A DNA stretch of 8,321 bases from Bacilli bacterium (GTDB taxonomy: Bacteria > Bacillota_I > Bacilli_A > RF39 > UBA660): NCBI GenBank assembly GCA_024683115.1, contig JAIKYM010000120.1, positions 1 to 8,321 of the forward strand. The letters are read 5' to 3'. Numbering within the stretch: the first letter of the stretch is position 1; every line of letters starts with the position of its first letter. The position numbers were made by a program, and so were the translations under genes. The notes under the pieces are model-generated. The model was given only the letters and a program-made list of their open reading frames with translations. It was not told the DNA's origin and did not search any database. Positions 1 to 6,350 of the stretch are shown one piece after another.

Positions 1-695
1 TAAGAAGTATTAATCCTGATATGAATGCTTTTTGGAATTCTCCTTATATATATAATTTAGAATTTTCTGATAAGTTTAATATGTTTTCTAATGAGATTAA
101 GATATTCCCTTCTAAAGGTAATATGAATGAAGTTATTGGAACTCAAAAGTTTGGTGTAGTTGATATACTTATGTATCAAGGTGAACTTAATACTCAAGCT
201 ATTCAAAACTTTATCAATACTCTAGATGGTAACTCAAGATTTTATTTTATTAAAAGTATAAATGGTGATTTAGTTGAAGTTAATTATTTCTATAAAGGTG
301 GCAATATGCAATTACCAATTGTAGAAAAACAAGTAGTAAATGTTATATATACTATTTATAAATTTGATACTTCAGTAATGGATAGATTTGATTTATCCTT
401 TATTAAGAATAATCATGAAGGTATTGATACATTAGATGAAAAGTATACGTTTGATTCAGCTTATACTGTTAATGTAGATTCACAAGGAAAGAATAATTGT
501 TTCTATTTTATATCTATCAATAATATTTCGGTTAACTATGATAATGTTGTTCAATTTGCTGATAATAAAGAGTTAGATAAATCAGCATATAAGAATATGT
601 ATGTAGCTGGATATGGTAATAAAACATATTTATTTGGAAATAGTTCTATATCTTTTGGAACTAAACAAGAAATAAAGAAATCTATATTCAATTAA
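1..695 (+). CDS. Unrecognised protein, 5'-truncated by the window edge
   Basis: The frame is open from base 3 to the TAA at 693-695, about 231 visible codons. An ATG at 21 is in frame, but the codons before it (R-S-I-N-P-D) continue the same polar style and no convincing ribosome binding site precedes it. The gene therefore most likely starts upstream and only its C-terminal part is seen. The product is rich in Asn, Tyr, Phe, Ile and Asp, with alternating hydrophobic/polar stretches that suggest beta structure. I see no transmembrane segment, no cysteine cluster and no nucleotide-binding motif. Two places resemble each other: FYFIKSINGDLVEVNY near residue 74 and FYFISINNISVNY near residue 161, counted from the ATG at 21. 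This may be a weak internal duplication. I do not recognise the family. Base composition matches its neighbours. The coding call is secure; the function is unknown. Confidence 0.75.
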   Translation, partial: RSINPDMNAFWNSPYIYNLEFSDKFNMFSNEIKIFPSKGNMNEVIGTQKFGVVDILMYQGELNTQAIQNFINTLDGNSRFYFIKSINGDLVEVNYFYKGGNMQLPIVEKQVVNVIYTIYKFDTSVMDRFDLSFIKNNHEGIDTLDEKYTFDSAYTVNVDSQGKNNCFYFISINNISVNYDNVVQFADNKELDKSAYKNMYVAGYGNKTYLFGNSSISFGTKQEIKKSIFN

Positions 696-697
696 TA

Positions 698-725
698 TTG
701 TTTATATTTTTAATAATGATATAAT
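698..725 (+). promoter_or_regulatory. Predicted promoter of alaS-mscL (extended -10)
   Basis: TTGTTT at 698-703 and TATAAT at 720-725 are separated by 16 nt. The -10 is preceded by TG one base upstream (717-718), giving the extended -10 form TGATATAAT. Transcription would start near 732, about 20 nt before the alaS ATG. The -35 lies just past the stop codon of the upstream gene. This is the main vegetative-sigma type of promoter. Confidence 0.65.
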
Positions 726-752
726 AACAAATGAAGAAAAAGGTGATTTTTT

Positions 753-2504
753 ATGAATTTAAAAGATTTATATATTAATTTTTTTGTAAGTAAAGGGCAT
801 AAGCAAATTCCAAGTGCACCTGTTGTACCTGAAAATGATCCTTCTGTATTATTTAATACAGCTGGTATGCAACCACTTATTCCATATCTTATGGGGCAAT
901 CTCATCCATATGGAACAAGACTTACAGATTATCAAAAGTGTGTTAGAACTAATGATTTAGATAACATTGGAGATAGTTATCATCATACATTCTTTGAAAT
1001 GTTAGGTAACTGGTCTTTAGGGGATTATTTTAAGAAGGAAGCAATTACTTGGTCATTTGAATTTTTAACTAAAGTATTAAATATTCCTGTAGAAAGATTA
1101 GCTGTAACAGTATTTGCTGGTAATGATTTAATTCCATTTGATCAAGAATCTCATGATTTATGGTTATCTTTAGGTATACCTGAAGAAAGAATTGCTAGAA
1201 CTACAGAAGATAACTTCTGGATTGCTGGTGAAACTGGACCATGTGGATCTGATACTGAAATGTTCTATTGGAGAAGTAATGATCCAATTCCTAAAAAGTT
1301 CGATACTGAAGATGTTAGATGGGTAGAAATCTGGAATGATGTTTTCATGCAATTTAATAAAGATGAAAATGGTGTTATTACAGATTTACCTAAGAAGAAT
1401 GTTGATACAGGTATGGGAGTTGAAAGAACAACAGCTATACTTGAAGGTGTAAATGATAATTATCAATCATCTATTTGGAAACCTGTTATATCTTTAATTG
1501 AAGAGATAAGTGGTCTTCCATATGAGAATAATGAAAAGTCAATGAGAATTATAGCTGACCATTTAAGAACTGCTGTATTTATTCTTGCTGATCCAGCTGG
1601 TATTAAACCTTCTAATACAGATCAAGGATATATTTTAAGAAGATTAATAAGACGTGCTATAAGACACGCTAAAAAGTTAAATATAGATATTAATTCTGAT
1701 TGGGAACAACAAATTGCATCTAAACTAATGGATCAATATGAAGTTTATTATTCTGAATTAAAAGATAATAGACAAGTTGTACTTGAAGGATTAACAAATG
1801 AAAAAGTTAAATTTAATAGAACCCTAGAAAAAGGCTTAAGAGAATTTGAGAAAGTTACTAGAGATAATCAAGATATAGATGGTGTAACTGCTTTCCATTT
1901 ATTTGATACATATGGTTTCCCAATTGAGTTAACTGAAGAGTTAGCAAAAGAAAAAGGATTAAATGTTGATATTGAAGGATATAAAACTAAGTTTAAAGAA
2001 CATCAAGAATTATCTCGTACTGCATCAGCTGGTAAGTTTAAAGGTGGTTTAGCAGGTAACTCTGAAGTTGAAACTAAATATCATACTGCTACACACTTGC
2101 TAAATGCAGCATTAAAGAAAGTTATTGGACCAACTGTTCATCAAATGGGTTCAAATATAACTGATGAAAGAATGCGTTTTGACTTCTCATGCGATCACAA
2201 GTTATCTGATGAAGAAAAGAAGCAAGCTGAAGATTTAGTAAATGGTTGGATTCAAGAGGGATTAGAAGTTAAGAGACTTGAAATGCCTAAACAAGAAGCT
2301 ATTGATTCAGGTGCTGAATGTATGTTTATTGAAAAATACCCAGATATTGTATCTGTTTATGTTATTGGGGATGGCGTATCTAAAGAATTATGCGGTGGTC
2401 CTCATGTAAATAACACTAAAGAGATTGGTAAATTCAAGATTGTTAAAGAAGAAGCTAGTTCTCAAGGTGTTAGACGTATTAAAGCTGTTATAGAGGAGGA
2501 ATAA
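753..2504 (+). CDS. alaS: Alanyl-tRNA synthetase, short form without C-Ala domain
   Basis: This class II synthetase charges tRNA-Ala with alanine in the cytosol. The N-terminal catalytic core is recognisable: start region with FFVSKGH (10-16), AGMQPLIPYLMG (37-48), the motif 2 region FEMLGNWSLGDYFKKEA (81-97), VDTGMGVER (217-225), and the motif 3 region with GYILRRLIRRAIRHAK (292-307). An editing domain follows, with the zinc/editing residues H444 and H448 (HTATH) and C547 and H551 (CGGPH). The editing motif reads CGGPHV, where long bacterial AlaRS usually has CGGTHV. The protein stops at residue 583, just after the editing domain. Typical bacterial AlaRS is about 870 residues, so the linker and C-Ala (DHHA1-type) region are missing. 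No in-frame continuation exists, because mscL begins 3 nt later, so this looks like a natural short form rather than a broken gene. Similar short forms occur in Patescibacteria and some reduced Firmicutes (from memory). The start follows an AAAAAGGTGAT site. It is co-transcribed with mscL. Confidence 0.95.
   Translation: MNLKDLYINFFVSKGHKQIPSAPVVPENDPSVLFNTAGMQPLIPYLMGQSHPYGTRLTDYQKCVRTNDLDNIGDSYHHTFFEMLGNWSLGDYFKKEAITWSFEFLTKVLNIPVERLAVTVFAGNDLIPFDQESHDLWLSLGIPEERIARTTEDNFWIAGETGPCGSDTEMFYWRSNDPIPKKFDTEDVRWVEIWNDVFMQFNKDENGVITDLPKKNVDTGMGVERTTAILEGVNDNYQSSIWKPVISLIEEISGLPYENNEKSMRIIADHLRTAVFILADPAGIKPSNTDQGYILRRLIRRAIRHAKKLNIDINSDWEQQIASKLMDQYEVYYSELKDNRQVVLEGLTNEKVKFNRTLEKGLREFEKVTRDNQDIDGVTAFHLFDTYGFPIELTEELAKEKGLNVDIEGYKTKFKEHQELSRTASAGKFKGGLAGNSEVETKYHTATHLLNAALKKVIGPTVHQMGSNITDERMRFDFSCDHKLSDEEKKQAEDLVNGWIQEGLEVKRLEMPKQEAIDSGAECMFIEKYPDIVSVYVIGDGVSKELCGGPHVNNTKEIGKFKIVKEEASSQGVRRIKAVIEEE
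2494..2499 (+). promoter_or_regulatory. mscL ribosome binding site inside the alaS 3' end
   Basis: AGGAGG sits 8 nt before the mscL ATG and encodes part of the Glu-rich tail of AlaRS (codons for I-E-E-E). The overlap suggests tightly linked translation of the two genes and shows that alaS has been under the same arrangement long enough to share bases. Confidence 0.85.
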
Positions 2505-2507
2505 TAA

Positions 2508-2942
2508 ATGGCTAAATTTGATAAAGTTAAAGATTTAACTGATAAAGGAAAAGGTTTTATTAGTGAATTTAAAGCATTCGTTTTAAGAGGAAACGTAATG
2601 GATATGGCTATTGGTGTTATCATTGGTTCTGCATTTGCATCAATAGTTAGTGCATTGACAGAAGATTTCATTAATCCACTTATCAATGGTATAGGTGGTA
2701 CTGAAGTAAATGGTAGAATTGCTATTTATGGAGGACAATATATAAACTGGGGACATTTTGTAACTGCTGTTATTAATTTCTTAATTATGGCTTTTGTTCT
2801 ATTCTTAATGCTAAAAGCTGTTAATAAACTAATGACAATTGGTAAGAAAAAAGAAGAGGAAGAAGCTAAAGAAGAAGTTGTAATTAAATCTGATGAAGCT
2901 TTATTACTTGAAGAAATTTTAAAAGAATTAAAGAAAAAATAG
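2508..2942 (+). CDS. mscL: Large-conductance mechanosensitive channel MscL
   Basis: MscL is a pentameric membrane channel that opens under membrane tension and releases solutes during hypo-osmotic shock. At 144 residues it is close to the usual 130-150. The family signature is clear: an amphipathic N-terminal helix, then FVLRGNVMDMAIGVIIGSAF (24-43), which opens TM1 (about 28-50) and includes the tightly packed Gly/Ala face of the pore. A short external loop (about 52-80) holds NPLINGIGG and a Tyr-Gly segment. TM2 is about 82-106 (FVTAVINFLIMAFVLFLMLKA). A charged cytoplasmic helix follows, with KKKEEEEAKEE and the conserved LLEEILKEL near the end, which forms the C-terminal bundle in this family. 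The start has an AGGAGG site at 8 nt. It is the second gene after alaS with a 3-nt gap and precedes a terminator. No expected residue appears to be lost. Confidence 0.97.
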   Translation: MAKFDKVKDLTDKGKGFISEFKAFVLRGNVMDMAIGVIIGSAFASIVSALTEDFINPLINGIGGTEVNGRIAIYGGQYINWGHFVTAVINFLIMAFVLFLMLKAVNKLMTIGKKKEEEEAKEEVVIKSDEALLLEEILKELKKK

Positions 2943-2970
2943 TAAATAATTAAATATCTGAGTATTTCTA

Positions 2971-3001
2971 ATAAAAGGCTTGAAAAAGTCTTTTATTTTT
3001 T
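2971..3001 (+). terminator. Intrinsic terminator after mscL
   Basis: ATAAAAGGCT (2971-2980) pairs with AGTCTTTTAT (2987-2996) over 10 bp, with one G·U and a 6-nt loop. It is followed by TTTTT. It closes the alaS-mscL unit 28 nt after the mscL stop. Confidence 0.85.
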
Positions 3002-3002
3002 G

Positions 3003-3031
3003 TTTTATTATTTACTATTTAATGATATAAT
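3003..3031 (+). promoter_or_regulatory. Predicted promoter of the pdp-herA unit (extended -10)
   Basis: TATAAT at 3026-3031 is preceded by TG at 3023-3024, giving TGATATAAT, the same extended -10 as upstream of alaS. The best -35 at 17-nt spacing is the weak TTTTAT (3003-3008). Transcription would start near 3038, very close to the AGGAGG ribosome site at 3042-3047, so the leader is only about 16 nt. That leaves no room for an operator or riboswitch in the transcript. Confidence 0.65.
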
Positions 3032-3053
3032 GTAATAGAGTAGGAGGCTGGTT

Positions 3054-4289
3054 ATGAATATACTAGATATTATTACTAGAAAGAAAAATGGTAATCCACT
3101 TTCATATGATGAAATAGAGTACGCATTTATGGGATATTTAAATAAAGAAATACCTACATATCAAATGAGTGCTTTACTAATGGCTATTACTATAAAAGGT
3201 ATGAATATGTCTGAAACATTAGCTTTAACAGATATATTTATTAAATCAGGTGAACAATATAATATTTCTAATTATGTTAATAATACAGTTGATAAACATT
3301 CAACAGGTGGTGTAGGTGATTCTACAACATTGATTGTTGGTCCAATTGTTGCTGCTATGGGTATGCATATGGTTAAGATGTCTGGCAAAGGATTAGGCTT
3401 AACTGGCGGTACAATTGATAAACTAGAATCTATACCTGGAATGAATTTAAAACTAAATAAAAAAGAATTAATTGATAAAGCTAATGAAATAGGATTTGCT
3501 TTATCTTCACAAACTAAAGAGTTAACACCTTTAGATAAAGTAATTTATTCTTTAAGAGATGTAACTGGTACTACTGAATCAATCCCACTTATAGCATCAT
3601 CAATAATGTCTAAGAAAATTGCATTAGGTGCTGAAAATATTTTAATAGATGTTAAAGTTGGAGATGGAGCATTAATCAAAACTCAAGAGGAAGCTGATGA
3701 GTTATCTAAGTTATTAGTTGCTATTGGTGATTCTTATAATAGAAATGTTAGAACAATAATATCTAACATGGATACTCCTTTATCATACGCGATAGGTAAT
3801 GCAATTGAAGTTAAAGAAGCAATTAATGTATTACATGGAAAGAAATGCCCATTATATGATGTTGCTGTTGAATGTGCTGCTAATTTATTATCTATGGCTA
3901 GAGGTTTAGATATGGATGAGTGTAGAATGTATGCTGAAAAAGCAATTGAAACTGGTAAAGCATTACAAAAGTTCTATGAATTCATACAAGCTCAAGGTGG
4001 TAAATTAGCTGAGATGAAGATATCTGATAAGATAATTCCTATTAATGCTAATAAATCTGGAAGAGTTAAAAAGATTGATGCGCTTGGAGCTGCTAAGTTG
4101 GCTGCTAAGTTAGGTGCATCTAAAATGAAGATAGATGATACAATTGATTATTCAGTTGGTGTATATTTAAATGTTAAAGAAGGAGATAACGTTAAAGAAG
4201 GAGATTTACTAATGAAGTTATATGTAAATGATCCTGATATAGAATTAGGTAAAAACGATTTCTCATTCATAGATATAATAGAAAATTAA
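3054..4289 (+). CDS. pdp: Pyrimidine-nucleoside (thymidine/uridine) phosphorylase
   Basis: This enzyme splits thymidine, deoxyuridine or uridine with phosphate into the free base and (deoxy)ribose 1-phosphate, for pyrimidine salvage and sugar use in the cytosol. The order of domains fits the NP-II family: an alpha-helical start (1-65), the phosphate site DKHSTGGVGDSTT (80-92), a glycine-rich segment SGKGLGLTGGTIDKLE (110-125), the substrate site YSLRDVTGT with R168, ASSIMSKK with S183 and K187, and a C-terminal alpha/beta lobe with the hammerhead-like KSGRVKKIDA...KEGDNVKEGD. K81, S83, R168, S183 and K187 sit at the positions known for Bacillus-type PyNP. At 411 residues it is slightly shorter than the usual 430-435. 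The usual SGRGLGHTGG appears here as SGKGLGLTGG, so Arg becomes Lys and His becomes Leu. The first gene of its unit, it has AGGAGG 6 nt before the ATG. deoA is the alternative name; sequence alone does not settle thymidine-only versus broad specificity. Confidence 0.93.
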   Translation: MNILDIITRKKNGNPLSYDEIEYAFMGYLNKEIPTYQMSALLMAITIKGMNMSETLALTDIFIKSGEQYNISNYVNNTVDKHSTGGVGDSTTLIVGPIVAAMGMHMVKMSGKGLGLTGGTIDKLESIPGMNLKLNKKELIDKANEIGFALSSQTKELTPLDKVIYSLRDVTGTTESIPLIASSIMSKKIALGAENILIDVKVGDGALIKTQEEADELSKLLVAIGDSYNRNVRTIISNMDTPLSYAIGNAIEVKEAINVLHGKKCPLYDVAVECAANLLSMARGLDMDECRMYAEKAIETGKALQKFYEFIQAQGGKLAEMKISDKIIPINANKSGRVKKIDALGAAKLAAKLGASKMKIDDTIDYSVGVYLNVKEGDNVKEGDLLMKLYVNDPDIELGKNDFSFIDIIEN

Positions 4290-4301
4290 AAGGGTGATAA
4301 T

Positions 4302-6062
4302 ATGTTTGGCAAGATACTAAATATTGATGACGTTACAGCTAACGTCCAAATTAATAAAGAAAATAATGTAGTTCCAAATTTAATGAACATGCATGTAGTA
4401 TTTGAATCAGAAGGTAATAGGATACTTGGCGAAGTTAAGAGTGCAAACGAAACTACATGTCAAGTTAACTTACTTGGACAATTTACAGATGAAGGAAGAT
4501 TCATTGCTGGTACTATTATTAAACCTACACTTGATGCTAATGTTAGAGTAGTAAGAGATGATGAACTTGAAATAATCTTTGGTAAAAATGATCCTACTTC
4601 TTTATACATGGGTAAGAGTGCTGTTTACCCAGGCAAAGATGTTTATATTAACATTAATGATATGTTTTCAAACCACTTAGCAATATTTGGTAATACTGGT
4701 TCTGGTAAGTCATGTTCAGTTGCTAGAATAGTACAAAACATTTTCTTAAATAAGAATTTCTTATCATTTAATGCTAATTTATTCTTCTTTGATGCATATG
4801 GTGAATATAAAACAGCGTTTAAAGTTTTATCTCAATTAAATCCAAATTATCAATATAAATTCATTACATCTAACCCAATAGATGAAAGTGATGTACCATT
4901 AAGAATACCTGTATTCTTACTTACAATTGATGATTTAGCTTTAGCTTTACAAGCAGATAACCACCATCAATATACAATCATTGAAAGAATGGTTAAGTTA
5001 GCTAGATTATTTAGTAAAAATGATGAAGAAACTAAGAAATTAAAGAACCATTTAATTGCTAAAGCCATCATGACAGTTTTATTCTCAAATCAAACTGCTG
5101 CTGGTAAGAAAAATGATATTTTTACAATTATAGCTGACTGTTCTACACCTGAATTTAATGTAGATACTGATTTACAAGGTATTGGTTATACAAGAAAGTT
5201 CTCTGAATGTTTCGGAATTGATAGAAATGGTGAATTTGGTGAATCAGTTTTAATTAATGAATATTTACTTAAATTTATAGATGATGAATTAGAATCACGT
5301 ATGTTAGCTCCTAAAGATGCTTTCTATACTCTTGATGATCTAGAAAAAGCATTATCATTCACATTAATCGGTGATGGATTCTTAAATAATAGAATTATGC
5401 AAGATAATGCAACAATCATGCAAGTTAGATTACATTCATTAAATAATTCTCAAAATAAAGAGTTCTTCAAGGTTGATCAATACATCACACTTGAAAATTA
5501 TATTTCATCACTTATTGTTCACAATAATAAGCGTAGTCAAATTATTAATATTAACTTAGAGGATATAGATGATTCTCTTGCTAAGACTATAGTTAAGATA
5601 TTCAGTAAAATGATATTTGATTTTGCTAAGTCTCGTAAAGAAAGAGCAGCAATACCATTCCACTTATTTATTGAGGAAGCGCATAGATATGTAACTAAGG
5701 ATGATATAGATCATTTCTTGCTTGGATATAACATCTTTGAACGTATTGCTAAGGAAGGTCGTAAATATGGTGTTATGTTAGCACTTGTTTCACAAAGACC
5801 AGTTGAATTATCTGATACAGTTATTGGACAAACATCTAACTTCTGTATCTTAAAGATGACACACCCATTAGACCTTGATTATATTAATAAGATGTTACCT
5901 AATATCTCAGGTGATGTTATTGATAAATTAACTTCATTACAATCTGGTACGATGGTTGCCTTTGGTACAGCATTTAAGATACCTGTTATCATTAAGATGG
6001 ATATGCCAAATCCTGCACCATATTCTTCAAACTGTAATGTTAATGAAAGATGGAAAGCATAA
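4302..6062 (+). CDS. herA: HerA-family hexameric ATPase/DNA translocase
   Basis: This belongs to the FtsK/HerA superfamily, whose members form hexameric rings that move along double-stranded DNA, usually together with a nuclease such as NurA in end resection. The N-terminal ~90 residues (MFGKILNIDDVTANVQI..., HVVFESEGNRILGEVKS) fit the small beta-barrel HAS domain. The ATPase core has Walker A GNTGSGKS (130-137), FFFDAYGEY (161-169), Walker B HLFIEEAHRY with acidic E458/E459, a helix with RIAKEGRKYG (481-490) whose arginines are typical of the family, and the sensor-like VSQRP (496-500). The helical insert at about 210-400 is poorly conserved. At 586 residues it is within the family range (about 500-620). 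No signal or membrane segment is seen. It lies 12 nt after the phosphorylase stop, with an AAAAGGGTGAT site overlapping that stop, so it is co-transcribed. No nurA, mre11/rad50 or Sir2 gene is in the window, so its partner is unknown; a defence role cannot be excluded. Confidence 0.88.
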   Translation: MFGKILNIDDVTANVQINKENNVVPNLMNMHVVFESEGNRILGEVKSANETTCQVNLLGQFTDEGRFIAGTIIKPTLDANVRVVRDDELEIIFGKNDPTSLYMGKSAVYPGKDVYININDMFSNHLAIFGNTGSGKSCSVARIVQNIFLNKNFLSFNANLFFFDAYGEYKTAFKVLSQLNPNYQYKFITSNPIDESDVPLRIPVFLLTIDDLALALQADNHHQYTIIERMVKLARLFSKNDEETKKLKNHLIAKAIMTVLFSNQTAAGKKNDIFTIIADCSTPEFNVDTDLQGIGYTRKFSECFGIDRNGEFGESVLINEYLLKFIDDELESRMLAPKDAFYTLDDLEKALSFTLIGDGFLNNRIMQDNATIMQVRLHSLNNSQNKEFFKVDQYITLENYISSLIVHNNKRSQIININLEDIDDSLAKTIVKIFSKMIFDFAKSRKERAAIPFHLFIEEAHRYVTKDDIDHFLLGYNIFERIAKEGRKYGVMLALVSQRPVELSDTVIGQTSNFCILKMTHPLDLDYINKMLPNISGDVIDKLTSLQSGTMVAFGTAFKIPVIIKMDMPNPAPYSSNCNVNERWKA

Positions 6063-6077
6063 TCCATCTTTTTTTTT
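6046..6077 (+). terminator. Intrinsic terminator overlapping the herA stop
   Basis: AAAGATGGA (6046-6054) pairs with TCCATCTTT (6063-6071) over 9 bp around an 8-nt loop that contains the TAA stop (6060-6062). Nine T follow from 6069. The left arm encodes the last residues (E-R-W-K) of HerA. It ends the pdp-herA transcript. Confidence 0.88.
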
Positions 6078-6097
6078 GTAAAAAAAATGTATATATA

Positions 6098-6126
6098 TTT
6101 ACTTAGAAAAATACCTATGATATATT
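6098..6126 (+). promoter_or_regulatory. Predicted promoter of the structured RNA
   Basis: TTTACT (6098-6103) and TATATT (6121-6126) are spaced 17 nt apart. The predicted start is near 6133, exactly at the base before the closing stem of the RNA. Together with the terminator at 6077 this supports an independent transcript. Confidence 0.6.
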
Positions 6127-6132
6127 AAAAGT

Positions 6133-6326
6133 ACCTAGGAGAGGTTATTTCATAAAAACCGACTAATGTGATATTATTGGGAAACTAATCAACCTGCGGT
6201 GTTGAAGACCTACATGAAAGGTAGGCAAAGTATATTTGCTTACGTAGGGATCCTAAAGCTGGGTTGTGTGTTGCCCACCTCGTGAGAGCGGGTTTTTTAT
6301 CACTTCGACTTTTCCTAGGCTTTTTT
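6133..6326 (+). ncRNA. ssrS: Structured RNA, probable 6S RNA (SsrS-like)
   Basis: This non-coding stretch of about 190 nt is visibly richer in G and C than the surrounding intergenic DNA and is bracketed by a promoter and a T-run. Its ends pair perfectly: 6134-6145 (CCTAGGAGAGGT) with 6308-6319, 12 bp with two G·U, then TTTTTT (6321-6326). Inside I see a possible A/U-rich second stem, 6152-6160 with 6291-6300 (one bulged U), and CAACCT (6190-6195) with GGGTTG (6261-6266). The apical arm pairs 6209-6213 with 6244-6248 and 6221-6229 with 6235-6243 (9 bp, loop GUAUA). A small hairpin lies on the 3' side (CTC-GTGA-GAG, 6279-6288, flanked by CCC and GGG). One long irregular rod with paired ends, an internal open region, a 3'-side mini-hairpin and 180-200 nt is the layout of 6S RNA, which binds housekeeping RNA polymerase in stationary phase. 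The label is by shape and a partial feel for the sequence, not by a model search. It lacks the marks of tmRNA (tRNA-like ends), SRP RNA (GGAAGGAAGCAGCC-type loop) and RNase P RNA. The main alternative is a cis-acting leader of the next gene, whose ATG is 24 nt beyond the T-run. Confidence 0.6.
6308..6326 (+). terminator. 3' end of the structured RNA, closing stem plus T-run
   Basis: The right arm of the closing stem (6308-6319) is followed after one C by six T. Because its left arm is at the very 5' end of the RNA, it can form only when the whole molecule has been made. It may act as the terminator of the RNA, or allow read-through into the gene at 6351. Confidence 0.5.
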
Positions 6327-6338
6327 ATGCTTAAAAAA

Positions 6339-6342
6339 GGAG
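6339..6342 (+). promoter_or_regulatory. Ribosome binding site that fixes the start at 6351
   Basis: AAAAAAGGAG (6333-6342) lies 8 nt before ATG 6351 and matches the style of the other genes. The frame stays open back to an ATG at 6264, but that stretch lies inside the structured RNA and has no ribosome site, so the later start is preferred. Confidence 0.85.
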
Positions 6343-6350
6343 TGATATTA

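Noticed and set aside
694..711. Possible terminator after the first gene (AATAT / ATATT with T-run)
   Set aside because: The stem is only 5 bp and all A/T, and it overlaps the alaS -35; such pairings are expected by chance in this base composition.
1170..1352. Minus-strand open frame of 60 codons
   Set aside because: It is antisense to the catalytic domain of alaS, has no ribosome site, and is a shadow of the real frame.
2462..2686. Minus-strand open frame of 74 codons across the alaS-mscL junction
   Set aside because: It is antisense to two well-identified genes with no supporting signals.
5879..6067. Minus-strand open frame of 62 codons
   Set aside because: It is antisense to the conserved C-terminal part of herA and lacks start signals.
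6133..6326. tmRNA, SRP RNA or RNase P RNA as identity of the structured RNA
   Set aside because: There is no tRNA-like ends or tag reading frame, no SRP tetraloop signature and no RNase P core motifs; the length and rod shape fit 6S better.
6264..6350. N-terminal extension of the membrane gene from ATG 6264
   Set aside because: It lies in the structured RNA, has no ribosome binding site, and ATG 6351 has a strong one.
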